Of a DNA stretch of 64,000 bases, positions 11,524 to 23,329 are shown one piece after another (within the stretch, counting starts at the first letter, position 1; each line of letters begins with the position of its first letter). A program made the translations under genes and the position numbers. Location of the stretch: assembly GCA_947169045.1 (NCBI GenBank), contig CAMVOC010000005.1:1-64000 (forward strand), read 5' to 3'. The notes under the pieces were generated by a model. That model searched no databases, was not told where the DNA came from, and saw only the letters and a program-made list of their open reading frames with translations. The stretch comes from an uncultured bacterium (GTDB lineage Bacteria > Patescibacteriota > Gracilibacteria > Absconditabacterales > Absconditicoccaceae).

Positions 11524-11577
11524 GGGTTTGTGATTGTTTGATAAACAAGCTTCCTACCGAGTGATTGGTAGGTTTTT
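11518..11577 (+). promoter_or_regulatory. Transcription attenuator of thrS (antiterminator/terminator)
   Basis: GGTAGG (11519-11524) can pair CCTACC (11553-11558), which alternatively pairs GGTAGG (11567-11572) in CCTACCGA-GTGA-TTGGTAGG-TTTTT. Confidence 0.8.
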
Positions 11578-11656
11578 ATTTCATTTAGAGTTTTATCCCT
11601 TGGGATTTATTTCCCTCGAAGAAATTCAGCTTTTTACCTCTTATTCTCCTTTTCTG

Positions 11657-13552
11657 ATGAGTAATCACGAACACAACGACCATCTTCATTCGATTCGTCA
11701 CTCTCTCTCGCATATTATGGCGCAGGCTGTCCAGAGAGTTCAGCAAGCAGACGTAGAAATCGCCATTTGACCTGCAATCGATAATGGATTTTATTATGAC
11801 TTTTTATTTTCGCCAGAAAAGCAAATTAAGGAGGAAGATTTGCCAAAGGTCAATGAGATGATGGTAAAAATTGTTAAAGAGAACCAGCCATTTACGCGTT
11901 TAGATCTCACGAATGATGAAAGTAGATATATTGTACATGAAGTATTAAAACAGCAATATAAAGCTGAACTTATGGAGGAATTTATGCAAGCTGGAGAAGG
12001 GATTAGCTTTTATCTTAATTCTATTCCTGAGCAGGCAAAAGATCAGCTTTTAAAGGGAGTGCATGAGGAATATGTTACCTATTACGAGGGAGTAACTAAA
12101 TACTTTCAAGAGAAACATCCGACCGAATTTGCAGGCAGATTTATTACCTTTTTGGATATGTGTGAAGGTCCTCATGTGGAGACGACGAAAGAAATAGATC
12201 CTAGTGCGTTTAAAGTCGCAAAGCTTGCTGGTGCGTACTGGAGAGGAGATTCTAATAATGTTATGATGACGAGGCTCTATGCCTATGCTTTTGATACTAA
12301 AGAAGAGCTGAAAACCTATCTTACTTTCTTGGAAGAAGCGAAAAAACGCGACCATAGAATCCTTGGTCAACAATTGAAACTATTTACCATTAGTCCATTG
12401 ATCGGTGCAGGATTACCACTTATGCAACCAAAAGGAATGATTATGAGGAAAGAGGTTGAAGATTTCCTCTGGGAATTGCACGAGCAGAAGTGATATTTGA
12501 GGGTTTGGACGCCTCATATTGCGAAATTAGAGCTGTATCAGACTTCAGGGCATGCAGCTAAATTTGGAAATGAACTCTTTAGAGTAAAAGGAAAGGAGGA
12601 AGAATTTATTATGAAGCCAATGAATTGTCCGCATCATATGCAGATTTTCGCTGATAATCAATTTAGTTATCGTGATATGCCAATCAGGTATTTTGAGCCT
12701 GCAACTGTGTATAGAGATGAAAAAACAGGACAATTAAGCTGACTTACGAGAGTGAGGTCTATTACTCAGGATGATGGGCATCTTTTTTGTCGTGTTGATC
12801 AAATTGAGGAGGAAGTAAAATGAATTACGGATATTATTAAAGAATTTTTTGGAACGTTAGGAATGCTTGGTGATTATTGGGTAAGTTTGAGTGTTAGAGG
12901 AGATGATAAGAGTAAATATCTTGGATCTGATGAAGTACGAGATATTGCGGAAGCCAGCCTTGAAAAAGCAGCACAAGCTAACGATCTTCCTTATAGAAGA
13001 GTAAAGGGAGAAGCCTCTTTTTATGGTCCAAAATTGGACTTTATGTTTAAGGATGCTTTGTGAAGGGAATGGCAACTTTCTACGATTCAATGTGATTTCA
13101 ATTTGCCTGAACGTTTTCAGCTAGAATTTACCAATCAGCAAGGAGAAAAAGAAAGACCTGTTGTTATTCATAGAGCGATTGCCGGAAGTCTTGAAAGGTT
13201 TTTGTGAATTATGATTGAGCATTTTGCCGGTGCTTTCCCTGTATGGCTAGCTCCTGAACAAGTGAGAATTATTCCTGTTGCGGATGCGTTCCTTGATTAT
13301 GCTAAAAAACTCGAAAAGATGTTAAAAGCTCAGTCTTTAAGGGTAAGTATTGACGATGGACATGAAAGTTTTGGGAAGAAAATTAGGAATGGAGAACTGC
13401 AAAAGATTCCTTATCTGATTATTGTAGGAGAAAAGGAAGAAAAAGCTGAATCTGTCTCTGTACGTGAATACAAAACCAAGGAGCAGTACGAACTGACGGC
13501 TCATGCGTTTGTCGAGAAAGTGAAGGAAATTAGAGATAACAGGAGCTTATAG
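11657..13552 (+). CDS. thrS: Threonyl-tRNA synthetase
   Basis: [66 protein letters not shown]; merged across TGA. Confidence 0.97.
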
Positions 13553-14074
13553 AGATCTCATTACCTGTAATACAAATCTATCTGCCAACCTGTATCTCTT
13601 TTCCCAGTCTTCCTTTGACATAAAGACTAATGAAATATTTTCCAAAAAATACCCTCTAAACACTTCAGCAATTTGCTGTTTTAGGGCTTCAATTTGTTCT
13701 TTTTCCATATGTTGATAAATGATTACCAAGTCCATCTCTAGTGGAGCTCAGAATTTTTTTCCTCGAAAAAATTTATCAATCATAACTTCATACGTGGAAA
13801 ATAGCTGTGTGCATTCCTCTTTGAGCGCAGAGAGAAAGAAATTACGGAATAAGGTGTAGTGGTCAGGCGATAACGTAATCGAGAAGCCTGCATTTTCTTT
13901 ATTTATATCAATAACTCCGGATTCTTCTAGGGAATCTACTTGTTTTTTGATTGCTGGGAAAGTTCGTTCTAATTCGCTTTCTAATGCTCTCATGGATACT
14001 CCTTGTCTACGAAAAAGAAGATATTTAAGAATATCTACCTTGGTTTTTGATCAAAAGAGTTTTTCGAGATTCAT
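13547..14074 (-). CDS. Winged-helix HTH domain protein (possible nucleotidyltransferase/ArsR-like)
   Basis: GSKTKVDILKYLLFRRQGVSMRALESELERTFPAIKKQVDSLEESGVIDI; convergent 6-nt overlap with thrS. Confidence 0.6.
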
Positions 14075-14281
14075 GAGGTTATTTTCACTGAATAAACGCG
14101 CACATCGGCAATTTTACCGCGAAATCCACCTCCATTTCTTTGATTGAGACGTAAGAAATGTAAGGAAGCTCTCAGGGGAATTATACTGACTTTCCTTTTA
14201 AAAACAAGAAAAATATTTTTAAAAGAGAAGAAAAAATCTGACAAAAATTGCAAAACTTCTTTGAAATCTCTATAATCAAGT

Positions 14282-15022
14282 ATGATTGAAAAACAAGAAC
14301 AACAACGTGTAATGACGTATCTTTCCCTTTTTAACGAGATGGATAAACATTTTGATACGTTACTCAAAATGGACAGTTTTTTGCCGTATAATGATAAATT
14401 AAAGCATATTATCAATGGAAATTATCCGATTTCCCGATTTGTAAGACTGTTTCAGAATGATTTAAAATATTTTTGAGAACTAAGAAACCATATTTCTCAC
14501 GGAATGAAAATCCATGAGATGCTCTACGCCATCCCTACGGAACAGGCGATTGAAAAACTGCAAGATTTCGTAGATAAGATCGTGACTCCTCCGCTCGCTA
14601 TTGAATTTTTTAGAAAAGAGGTAGAAAGTGTTCAGATTTCTTTTTCTGTTTTGGATTTGCTCGCAAAATTTAAAGAAACGCATTATTCTAGTATGCCGGT
14701 GTACGATGGGACGAAATTTCTCGGAGTGATCACGGAAAGAGGGCTTTGGAGGTGGATGTCTGAGCAATTATTGCAAGGAAATTTCGTAAAGTTACAAAGT
14801 CTGAAAGTGCGTGAATTACCTATTTATACCACGAAAAATGATTATGTTTTTGTCTCTGCTAACATCAATATTTATGAAGCTGATGAAATTTTTACCAAAA
14901 GAAGAAAAGGCTGAATTGGTCTTGGAGTAATGTTTATCACGCAAAATGGTAGTTCTAACGAAGAAATTATCGGTATGGTTACGAGTGAAGATGTTGCATT
15001 GATAGATGATTTTATTGTATAA
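14282..15022 (+). CDS. CBS-domain protein
   Basis: HYSSMPVYDGTKFLGVITERGLWRWM and MVTSEDVALI; TTGCAA-N17-TATAAT-5 nt-ATG. Confidence 0.7.
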
Positions 15023-15153
15023 AAATACAGCTCTCTATACGGAGCTGTACCTCGCTTTTGAATAATGATAATTCAAGACTTCAAAAACTCAAATATGGTA
15101 TAATAAATATGTTTAACTATACTGTAGTATACATAAATTTTTTGAAAAGTCAA
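15018..15153 (-). ncRNA. Candidate ~100-nt small RNA unit
   Basis: Minus TTGACT-N16-TATACT (15126-15153); terminator ACAGCTC..GAGCTGT then ATTTTTAT on the minus strand. Confidence 0.35.
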
Positions 15154-15180
15154 GAGATTTTTCTCCCTTGACTTTTTTAT
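15145..15180 (+). terminator. 10-bp-stem terminator-like palindrome AAAAGTCAAG-N12-CTTGACTTTTTT
   Basis: Perfect inverted repeat followed by a T run; also carries two divergent -35 boxes. Confidence 0.6.
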
Positions 15181-15303
15181 TTTCCTGAGTATACTGAAGA
15201 GTATCATTATGTTTGCTCTAGGGATGATAGGTCTATTTCTCCCTTGAAAAGCTGTTCCTTTTTTTTTATAGTGAAGAGTGTTTTACCTTATTTTTTCTGT
15301 GTT

Positions 15304-16407
15304 ATGTCTTTCCCTTTTTCTTTTTTGCAGCTCGTTTTCATTGTCGCTAGCATTCTTTTTCTTGTGCTTGCAATTGATCTCAGAAGAAGGAAAAAAATCT
15401 GAATTTTAACCTGTATTTTAATTTCTCTTGGTGCATTATTTGTCTTGATTAGCTCGTTTAATATCAGCTTTTTGAACTCTTTTTCTGCAAAACTTGGTAT
15501 CGCAAGAGGTGCAGAATTGATTGTCTATTGTGCCATTATCTTTTTGGGATTGATGAGTTTTCATCTGATGAGTTGAAGACAAAAAGATCAGATGGATTTG
15601 TCGAGATTGATTAGTCAATTAGCGATCAATGAGGCTTGGTGAACGTTCCTCAGCTCCGAGCATTCTCGCGCGTCTTCAGAAGGGAAATGGAGGAACTACC
15701 TCGTGCATATGAGAGTTCATAATGAAGCAAAAACGCTTAGGGCCTGCGTTGAAGAAGTGATTAATTTTGGTTTTAGGAAGTTTATTTTCGTCAATGATGG
15801 GTCGAGTGATGCTTCGCTAGAGATTTTACAAATGTTGAAGAATGAGCATCCAGAGTGCCTGTTTATCATCTGTAGCCATACCATCAATCGTTGAGGTGGT
15901 GCGGCAAACAAAACAGGGTTTAGTTTTTTGCAACAACATGGTGATGAACTAGGAATTCAACGAGTTATCACGTTTGATTCTGATGGTCAGATGGATATTA
16001 ACGATGTAAATTTCCTTTGACAAGCTGAACACTCTGACTCCTCCGATGTTGATTTGTATGTTGGTTCGAGATTCGTGAAAGGAGGAAGTTGTGAGAATAT
16101 TCCTGCGATGAGAAGGGTGATCTTGATTATTTCTAGAATTGTGACTAGGATGATGTATGGAACGAAAGTGAGCGATCCGCATATTGGATTCAGAGTCTAC
16201 AAGCTAGATACTTTGAAAAAAATTCATCTCACTGCGGATGGAATGCATTATGCTAATGAAATCAATGAACAGATTCGTCAGTTAGGACTAAAATTTGTAG
16301 AATTCCCAGTACATATCAGGTATACTGATTATAGTTTAGAGAAAGGACAAAAAAATTCTAATAGTATCAAATTGGGAGTAGAAATGATTTGGAGGAAGTT
16401 TTTTTAA
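15304..16407 (+). CDS. GT2 family glycosyltransferase with N-terminal DUF2304-like membrane region
   Basis: VHNEAKTLRACVEEV, KFIFVNDGSSDAS, ITFDSDGQMD; three N-terminal hydrophobic segments. Confidence 0.8.
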
Positions 16408-16448
16408 CAAGGGCAGTCGAACGAAGTGAGACTGATTGGGATGTTTTA

Positions 16449-16495
16449 AAAAAATCCCCGCGTAAGCGGGGCGAGCCCCTGCGAAGCAGGGTAAG
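16449..16495. repeat. GC-rich tandem hairpins
   Basis: CCCCGC-GTAA-GCGGGG and CCCTGC-GAA-GCAGGG; T7 follows on the minus strand. Confidence 0.6.
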
Positions 16496-16521
16496 GGAAG
16501 TCTATTTTAAGATTGATGGTC

Positions 16522-16800
16522 TTACCATCTTCGTTGGAGTCGTTCTCCTACTTTTCGGACGATATCTTGGAGAGAAAATCTGAGTTCTCCACTATTGGTA
16601 TGTGCTAGAAAGGTATTGGTCAACAATAAAATAACAAAAAAAAGCACTACTGCAATGAGAATGCTTATGGCAATCTTTTTTACGAGCTGAAGTGAGCGAT
16701 CCTCTGGACGAAACATCAATATGATAATCCCGTAGAATAACACTGCAAGACTTGCTATTGCTATCGCAAGTGCGACGAGAGAAAAAACCACAAGAAGCAT
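16522..16800 (-). CDS. Small two-helix membrane protein
   Basis: MLLVVFSLVALAIAIASLAVLFYGIIIL... and ISILIAVVLFFVILLLTNTF. Confidence 0.55.
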   Translation of the reverse strand: MLLVVFSLVALAIAIASLAVLFYGIIILMFRPEDRSLQLVKKIAISILIAVVLFFVILLLTNTFLAHTNSGELRFSLQDIVRKVGERLQRRW

Positions 16801-16826
16801 AGAGGTTTCATCAAGAAGTAAACTTT

Positions 16827-16898
16827 TGCCCTGACCCGGAGTCGAACCGGGATTACAGTCTTCGCAGGACTGTGTCCTATCCATTGAACGACCAGGAC
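16827..16898 (-). tRNA. tRNA-Arg(GCG)
   Basis: Minus strand GTCCTGG...CAGTC-CTGCGAA-GACTG...CCCGG-TTCGACT-CCGGG-TCAGGGC-A; anticodon GCG, not ACG. Confidence 0.92.
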
Positions 16899-16980
16899 TC
16901 TGTACCCAGTTAGTTGTTAATCATTTGCTCTAGATAATCAAGGGATTTATCTGTGATTTGCATCAATGTGAAGGAGAGGT

Positions 16981-17427
16981 TTATACTTTTAGCACTAATC
17001 TCTTGGTCTGAAACACTTCAATCAGCACTTCACCTGAGAGTTTATGTTTTTGTTTGATTGCGGATAAAGCCTGTTGCATTGTAGTAATTCATGCGGTATT
17101 GGGAAGCAGAATTCCTGTCTTTTTTGTTTTGGTGGAAGTCAGCACCACTCCATAAATTTTAGGGGAAAGAGCTAAGAAATCTGACACGTTCGTCATCGTT
17201 TGGATCGTTTCGACAATATCTATCACTACGCTACTGGTTGTCTTTTCGTACTTCGTTATAATGCCTTGATAAAAGAGTTCCATAAGAGCTTCGAGTGTTT
17301 TATCGGTTGTGAGCGTTCCTTGAGAATCTAGCAGTTTCCCATTTTTATCAAAGAGAGAGAAAAAAAGTCCTTTACTATCAGCAAGAGAAGCAGAAGTTGC
17401 GATAAGATCTTTGAGCTGTTGAAGCAT
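16981..17427 (-). CDS. AMMECR1-like protein (tentative)
   Basis: KLLDSQGTL, SPKIYGVVLTSTKTKKTGILLPNTAGITT and KQKHKLSGEVLIEVFQTKR resemble the AMMECR1 C-terminal part. Confidence 0.4.
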
Positions 17428-17530
17428 TTGGTGGGAGTGTTTTCAGGATAAAAAAGTAGTGGTTAGTGGTATGGTATAGGGAAAGCTTATCATAATACAA
17501 GATATTCTTGTATAAAATGTATGTAAGTGA

Positions 17531-18793
<1,263 letters not shown>

Positions 18794-18824
18794 TTTTTAC
18801 CTTGGTTTTGAAATTTTGATTCGT

Positions 18825-19277
18825 ATGACTAGTATCATTGTTCATATCTCAGATTCTGATAAGCATTTTGCCTCTGCTATTGCGGAATATGAAAAACGCC
18901 TCTGAAAAAGCGTAAAATTTGATGCAATCAAACCTTTTAAATCGGATAATAGGGAGTTTGTTATCAAAAAAGAGACAGAAAAGCTGATTGCAAGACTCCA
19001 TGAGAAGTATCACCATCTGCAGAAAATCTTGCTCATCAAGGAAGGAAAATCTCTCTCAACGGAGCAACTTGCACAGCTCGTTAACAGGCAAGATTCAGTG
19101 TTTATTATTGGAGGTCCGTATGGGGTTGATCGTCAGCTTTTTTTATCTGCGTTTCCTGAATTGCAAGAAGTCAGTTTTTGAGCGATTACTTTACCTCATG
19201 GATTAGCAAAATTGGTACTCATTGAGCAACTTTATCGTATTAGTACGTTGAAAACTGGAAAAACTTATCATTATTAG
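18825..19277 (+). CDS. rlmH: 23S rRNA (pseudouridine1915-N3)-methyltransferase RlmH
   Basis: EYEKRL, FIIGGPYGVD, ITLPHGLAKLVLIEQLYR, C-terminal YHY. Confidence 0.92.
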
Positions 19278-19348
19278 TACTTCTTGGTTGTCGATGCTCA
19301 CCTATAAATCTCTTGAAAAAAATAGGCTAGTTTCATATACTACAACTT

Positions 19349-21799
19349 ATGAAGACGTATTATCGTAGCTTAGTTCTCATCATATTTCTTGGTTGTCTTA
19401 TCAAAAGTTTTTTTCTTGCTCATCAAGAATTTCTCCTTTCTGCGCAGTGGGTTTCTAGTATTGAAGTATTTGCTTCTAGAATGTTGAGTGATTTTATGGT
19501 GATTGCAATTATTGGATGATTGGGATGGATTATGTCTCGCGTGAAACGTCGCGTGATACAATGAATTTTAGCCTTTCTTGCGGGAGTATTCAGTTTTTTT
19601 TATCTTTTGGAAACGGTCGTTTTACTACTTTTTCATTTGGAATTAACTGTTTTGACGGTTAGTAGTCTCGCTCAGGATGCTTTTACGTTTTTCCCGTGGC
19701 TGGTTCGGGGAGGGATTGCTGCTGTTATTGCGGTGTTTTGTGGTCTTGCTTTTTTACTTTCTCGTAGGCAGGCATATCTTTTTACTTCCAAATTTCCCTC
19801 TTTCTGTCTAGGTTTTTTCTGTATCATTGTCATTCTTGGCGTTTTATGTGGGATTTCTTCTCCTCTCCCCGCTAATATGTTTATTACTAACGGTAAAATT
19901 CTCTTTGCTCGTCTGCCTGAAGTCGAGGATTTTCATCTGTTTGGCAAACATACTACGTATCAAGACTATTTTCACTCAGTTAAGGGAAAACAGCATCGTC
20001 CTAATATCATTCTTCTTTTTGCTGAGTCGCTGTCTCCTATTGATTCCCTGCGTATCGGTGGCGTTCATGATAATCTTCCAAACTTTGATAGGATTTCTGC
20101 GGATGGAATGACGTTTACGAATTTCGTGAATAACGGTTGTACTTCGGACACTGCACACGTTGCTATGCTTAGAGGGATTGAGCCATTGGGGAAAGCCTCT
20201 TATACTGGATTCCAGACGATCCTAGAGAGTTTGCCTGAATTTCTCAAAACGCAGGGCTACTCTACCACGTTTTTGAGTGCTGTTTCTTTAGATTTCTTTG
20301 GGCAGAAGGGATTTTTAGAGGCTATGGATTTTGATGAAATTATTGGAGAAGAGGCTTTTGAAGATCGTAAAAAGTATGTTTTTGACGCAGCACCGGATGG
20401 AGATTTGTATGAAAAGGCCTTAGAAATCCTGAAAAAGAAACAGAAGGAATATCAAGCTGACGCTCCTTATGCATTACTACTTCAAAGCATTTCTTACCAC
20501 AAACCGTACTCAACCCCCTACGGAGAGACCGAAGAATCTTCGATTAAATACAGCGATGAAATGCTCGGTAATTTCTATGATTCCTTGAAAAAAAGCTGAT
20601 TCTTTGAAGATGGAATTCTTATCATTGTCGGTGATCATAGGAAAATGACAGCAGAAACAAAAGGAGAGAAAGATGCTATTGGAGACATGCGACATGCAAG
20701 AGGGTTAGCAACAGTCGTTGGGACTGGAATTATTCCTTGATCGACACAGTCAAACGTGATTCAAGATACAGATTTTTTTTACTGATTGAGGAGTTATCTT
20801 TCGACAGGTAAAGTGCTTGTTTCTGAGCTTTATAATGATCCTTTTGATAGTAAAACGGTTGGAAGAAAGCGAGGTTTTATGCACGATAATTGTAGTTCTG
20901 AAAGGGCATATTCATTGGTTCTGGCGGATGGTCAAGGGATGTATTCTAGGAACGTGCAGGATCTTTATGAAGATTCTAGTTTTGCCAATTATTTTCCGCT
21001 GTATTTACAATTTCAGCAAGGGAAATATTCCGATAGTACCTGTACTTCTCAGCAAATTATCGCTCATGCCGGCGGAGAAATCGCTGGACTTACCTATACA
21101 AATACTCTCGAAGCCCTCAATCTCTCCTATGCAAAGGGGGCCAGACTCTTTGAGTTGGATTTGCTCGAGACTTCGGATGGGAAACTTATTGCTGGGCATG
21201 ATTGGGAGATGATTAAAAAGCGTGCTCATTATGCTACGCAAGACGATACTCCTCTTTCTGAAGCTGAATTTCTCGCCTTACAGCCTTATCAGCCACTTGC
21301 GTTTCGCTCTTATCAACTCTACACTCCTCTAAATATGACACGCATTAATCAGCGGTTTACTGAGCATCCCGACACTATTTTGGTCACTGATAAACTTAAT
21401 GATCCACGTCGTTTAGCTCAAGAACTGACGTTTACTGGAAGAGTGATGATGGAACTCTTTTCCTGGGAAGCAGTAGAAGCAGCAAAAAAAGTCTGAATTA
21501 TCCCTATGCCAAGCGAAAATCTCCTGATCAACACTCCGAATGTTCTCCAGAAACTACAGGATGAAGAGATTGCATATCTCGCAGTTTCTAGGAGACTTAT
21601 TGATTCTCATGCATCCTTGCTTGAAGAGGCGAAGCATCTTTGAATTAAAGTCTATGTATTCCACGTGAATTTCGATGAAGGGAAAGATGAATCGCGAGTA
21701 TTGGAACATGAAATGGAGAAAAATGGCTCTGGTTTAGTATATGGAATGTATGCAGATAACCTGGGTAAAGTGATGGAATGCTTGTATCCTGAGGTATAA
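19349..21799 (+). CDS. LTA-synthase-type sulfatase domain fused to a GDPD-like domain
   Basis: PNIILLFAESLSPIDS, NGCTSDTAHVAMLRG, IIVGDHRKMT, then IIAHAGGEIAGLTYTNTLEALNLSYAKGARLFELDLLETSDGKLIAGHDWE in the same merged frame. Confidence 0.8.
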
Positions 21800-21847
21800 T
21801 TGAAAAAATGTATTGACTTTTTGCTGTTTTTGAGTATAGTATAAGGT

Positions 21848-23329
21848 ATGAAAGCTGACATCATACCTCATTATCACTTATCTCCTCATCAAAAATATGC
21901 TTATGAGATTTTTCAGAAGTCTCAAAAAGATGAGACAGTTCAAGAAATTAGCGCCCATCTTTGGGATAATTTAACCAATTATTTGAAATGAGCCCCAAAT
22001 TCTGCAGACAATCGCGAAGTGAAACACTATCGTTGATTGACGAGTCAGGATCTTTTTTCTGTTATTAAACCTGTAGATGATTCAGATTTGGCCTATTTAA
22101 ATGGATTGCTTAGGAGGAAAGAGGATAAAGAGTCTTCTATTGATTATTGAAAATTGAATTATATTCTGGATTCTGCAGGTAAACATACATTAAGGTATGG
22201 GTTATCCATTAATTTTTTTCGTGATTTTTTGAAAGATTTCTGTACGGTGAAGTTTGATGAGGGGTGGAATATCTATTTTAGGATTTCTTCTCCTGAAGAA
22301 TGGCAACGCTTAGTGCAGAAATTAACCAATTTTGAAGGGTATGATGACGTAGAGAAATTTATTCTCAATCAAAGATCTGGGCTCTTTTTGAAGAACTTAT
22401 TTAGCTTTTCCGACCTAGAAAAAACCCCTGTTTACAGGAGAAAAAGAGATTTGTTTGAATATCTCAATGATGATGTTTTTGAAAAGATTATCTGATGTAA
22501 AATTATTCCAACCCACGAAAAGACTACGATTTCTCAGCCTTTTTCTCTCCCTATTAACTGACAAATTATCAATGGAGAACTCCGATGAAATATCAAATCT
22601 CAAAATTCTTTGGTAGATAAAATTAGGAGAGATTCTACCTACTCTGTAGCAAAAGCAATGAATGATATTATTAGATATACTTTTGTTTTGGAAAATCACG
22701 AGCAAGTGGTGAGGTTTTTGGAATATTTTATCGAAAGATATATGTCTGGAATTAAAAATTTCTTCGATGCAGATCCTGATCTTACCAAATTAGATATCAA
22801 AGATAAATGAGTCTTCAATTCTCATTATGAAGAGGAAAGAGAAAGGCTCGAACTGATACAAAACCCTACTATTAAATCCTTTGTTGCAAAGACTTTTTCT
22901 CAGCCACAAGCCAATACGATAAAAAGAACGTATAAAGACGTTAAATTGATTGTTCCTGTGTATATTAGAGGAGAAAAAATTAAAATTGAAGTAAAATTCG
23001 TTACTAAGAGCTGGGCTTTCAATAATGAATATGGATTTAATAGGCATGAAATCATGAGACTTGTTAATTTAATTGATGGGCGCAGTAGAGATCAGAAATT
23101 TATCACTAAACAATGGCTTAAAGAAGAATGTAGAAAATTAGCAAATTCTATTCCTTCGCTTCAAGACGAGATTTCCCTATGAAATACTGAGCAAACTGCC
23201 AATAAAATTTATGATTATATGATGCAATTTGTGAAAACGATCAAGACGTTACCTGATGATGATGAGCTTATGATTAGTAGAAAAATTATGAAGAATTACG
23301 ACGCTTATGGATTTTATCCAAAAAGTTAG
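21848..23329 (+). CDS. Hypothetical protein (possible distant RelA/SpoT-type nucleotidyltransferase)
   Basis: Long TGA-interrupted frame; TTGACT-N16-TATAGT promoter 7 nt before ATG. Confidence 0.6.

Noticed and set aside
11460-11580. T-box riboswitch for thrS
   Set aside because: No T-box consensus (TGGNACCGCG-like) seen; the Thr-rich ORF with alternative hairpins explains the region better.
16801-16884. N-terminal extension MDRTQSCEDCNPGSTPGQGKSLLLDETS of the small membrane protein
   Set aside because: This part is the tRNA-Arg gene; translation likely starts at MLLVVF (16800).
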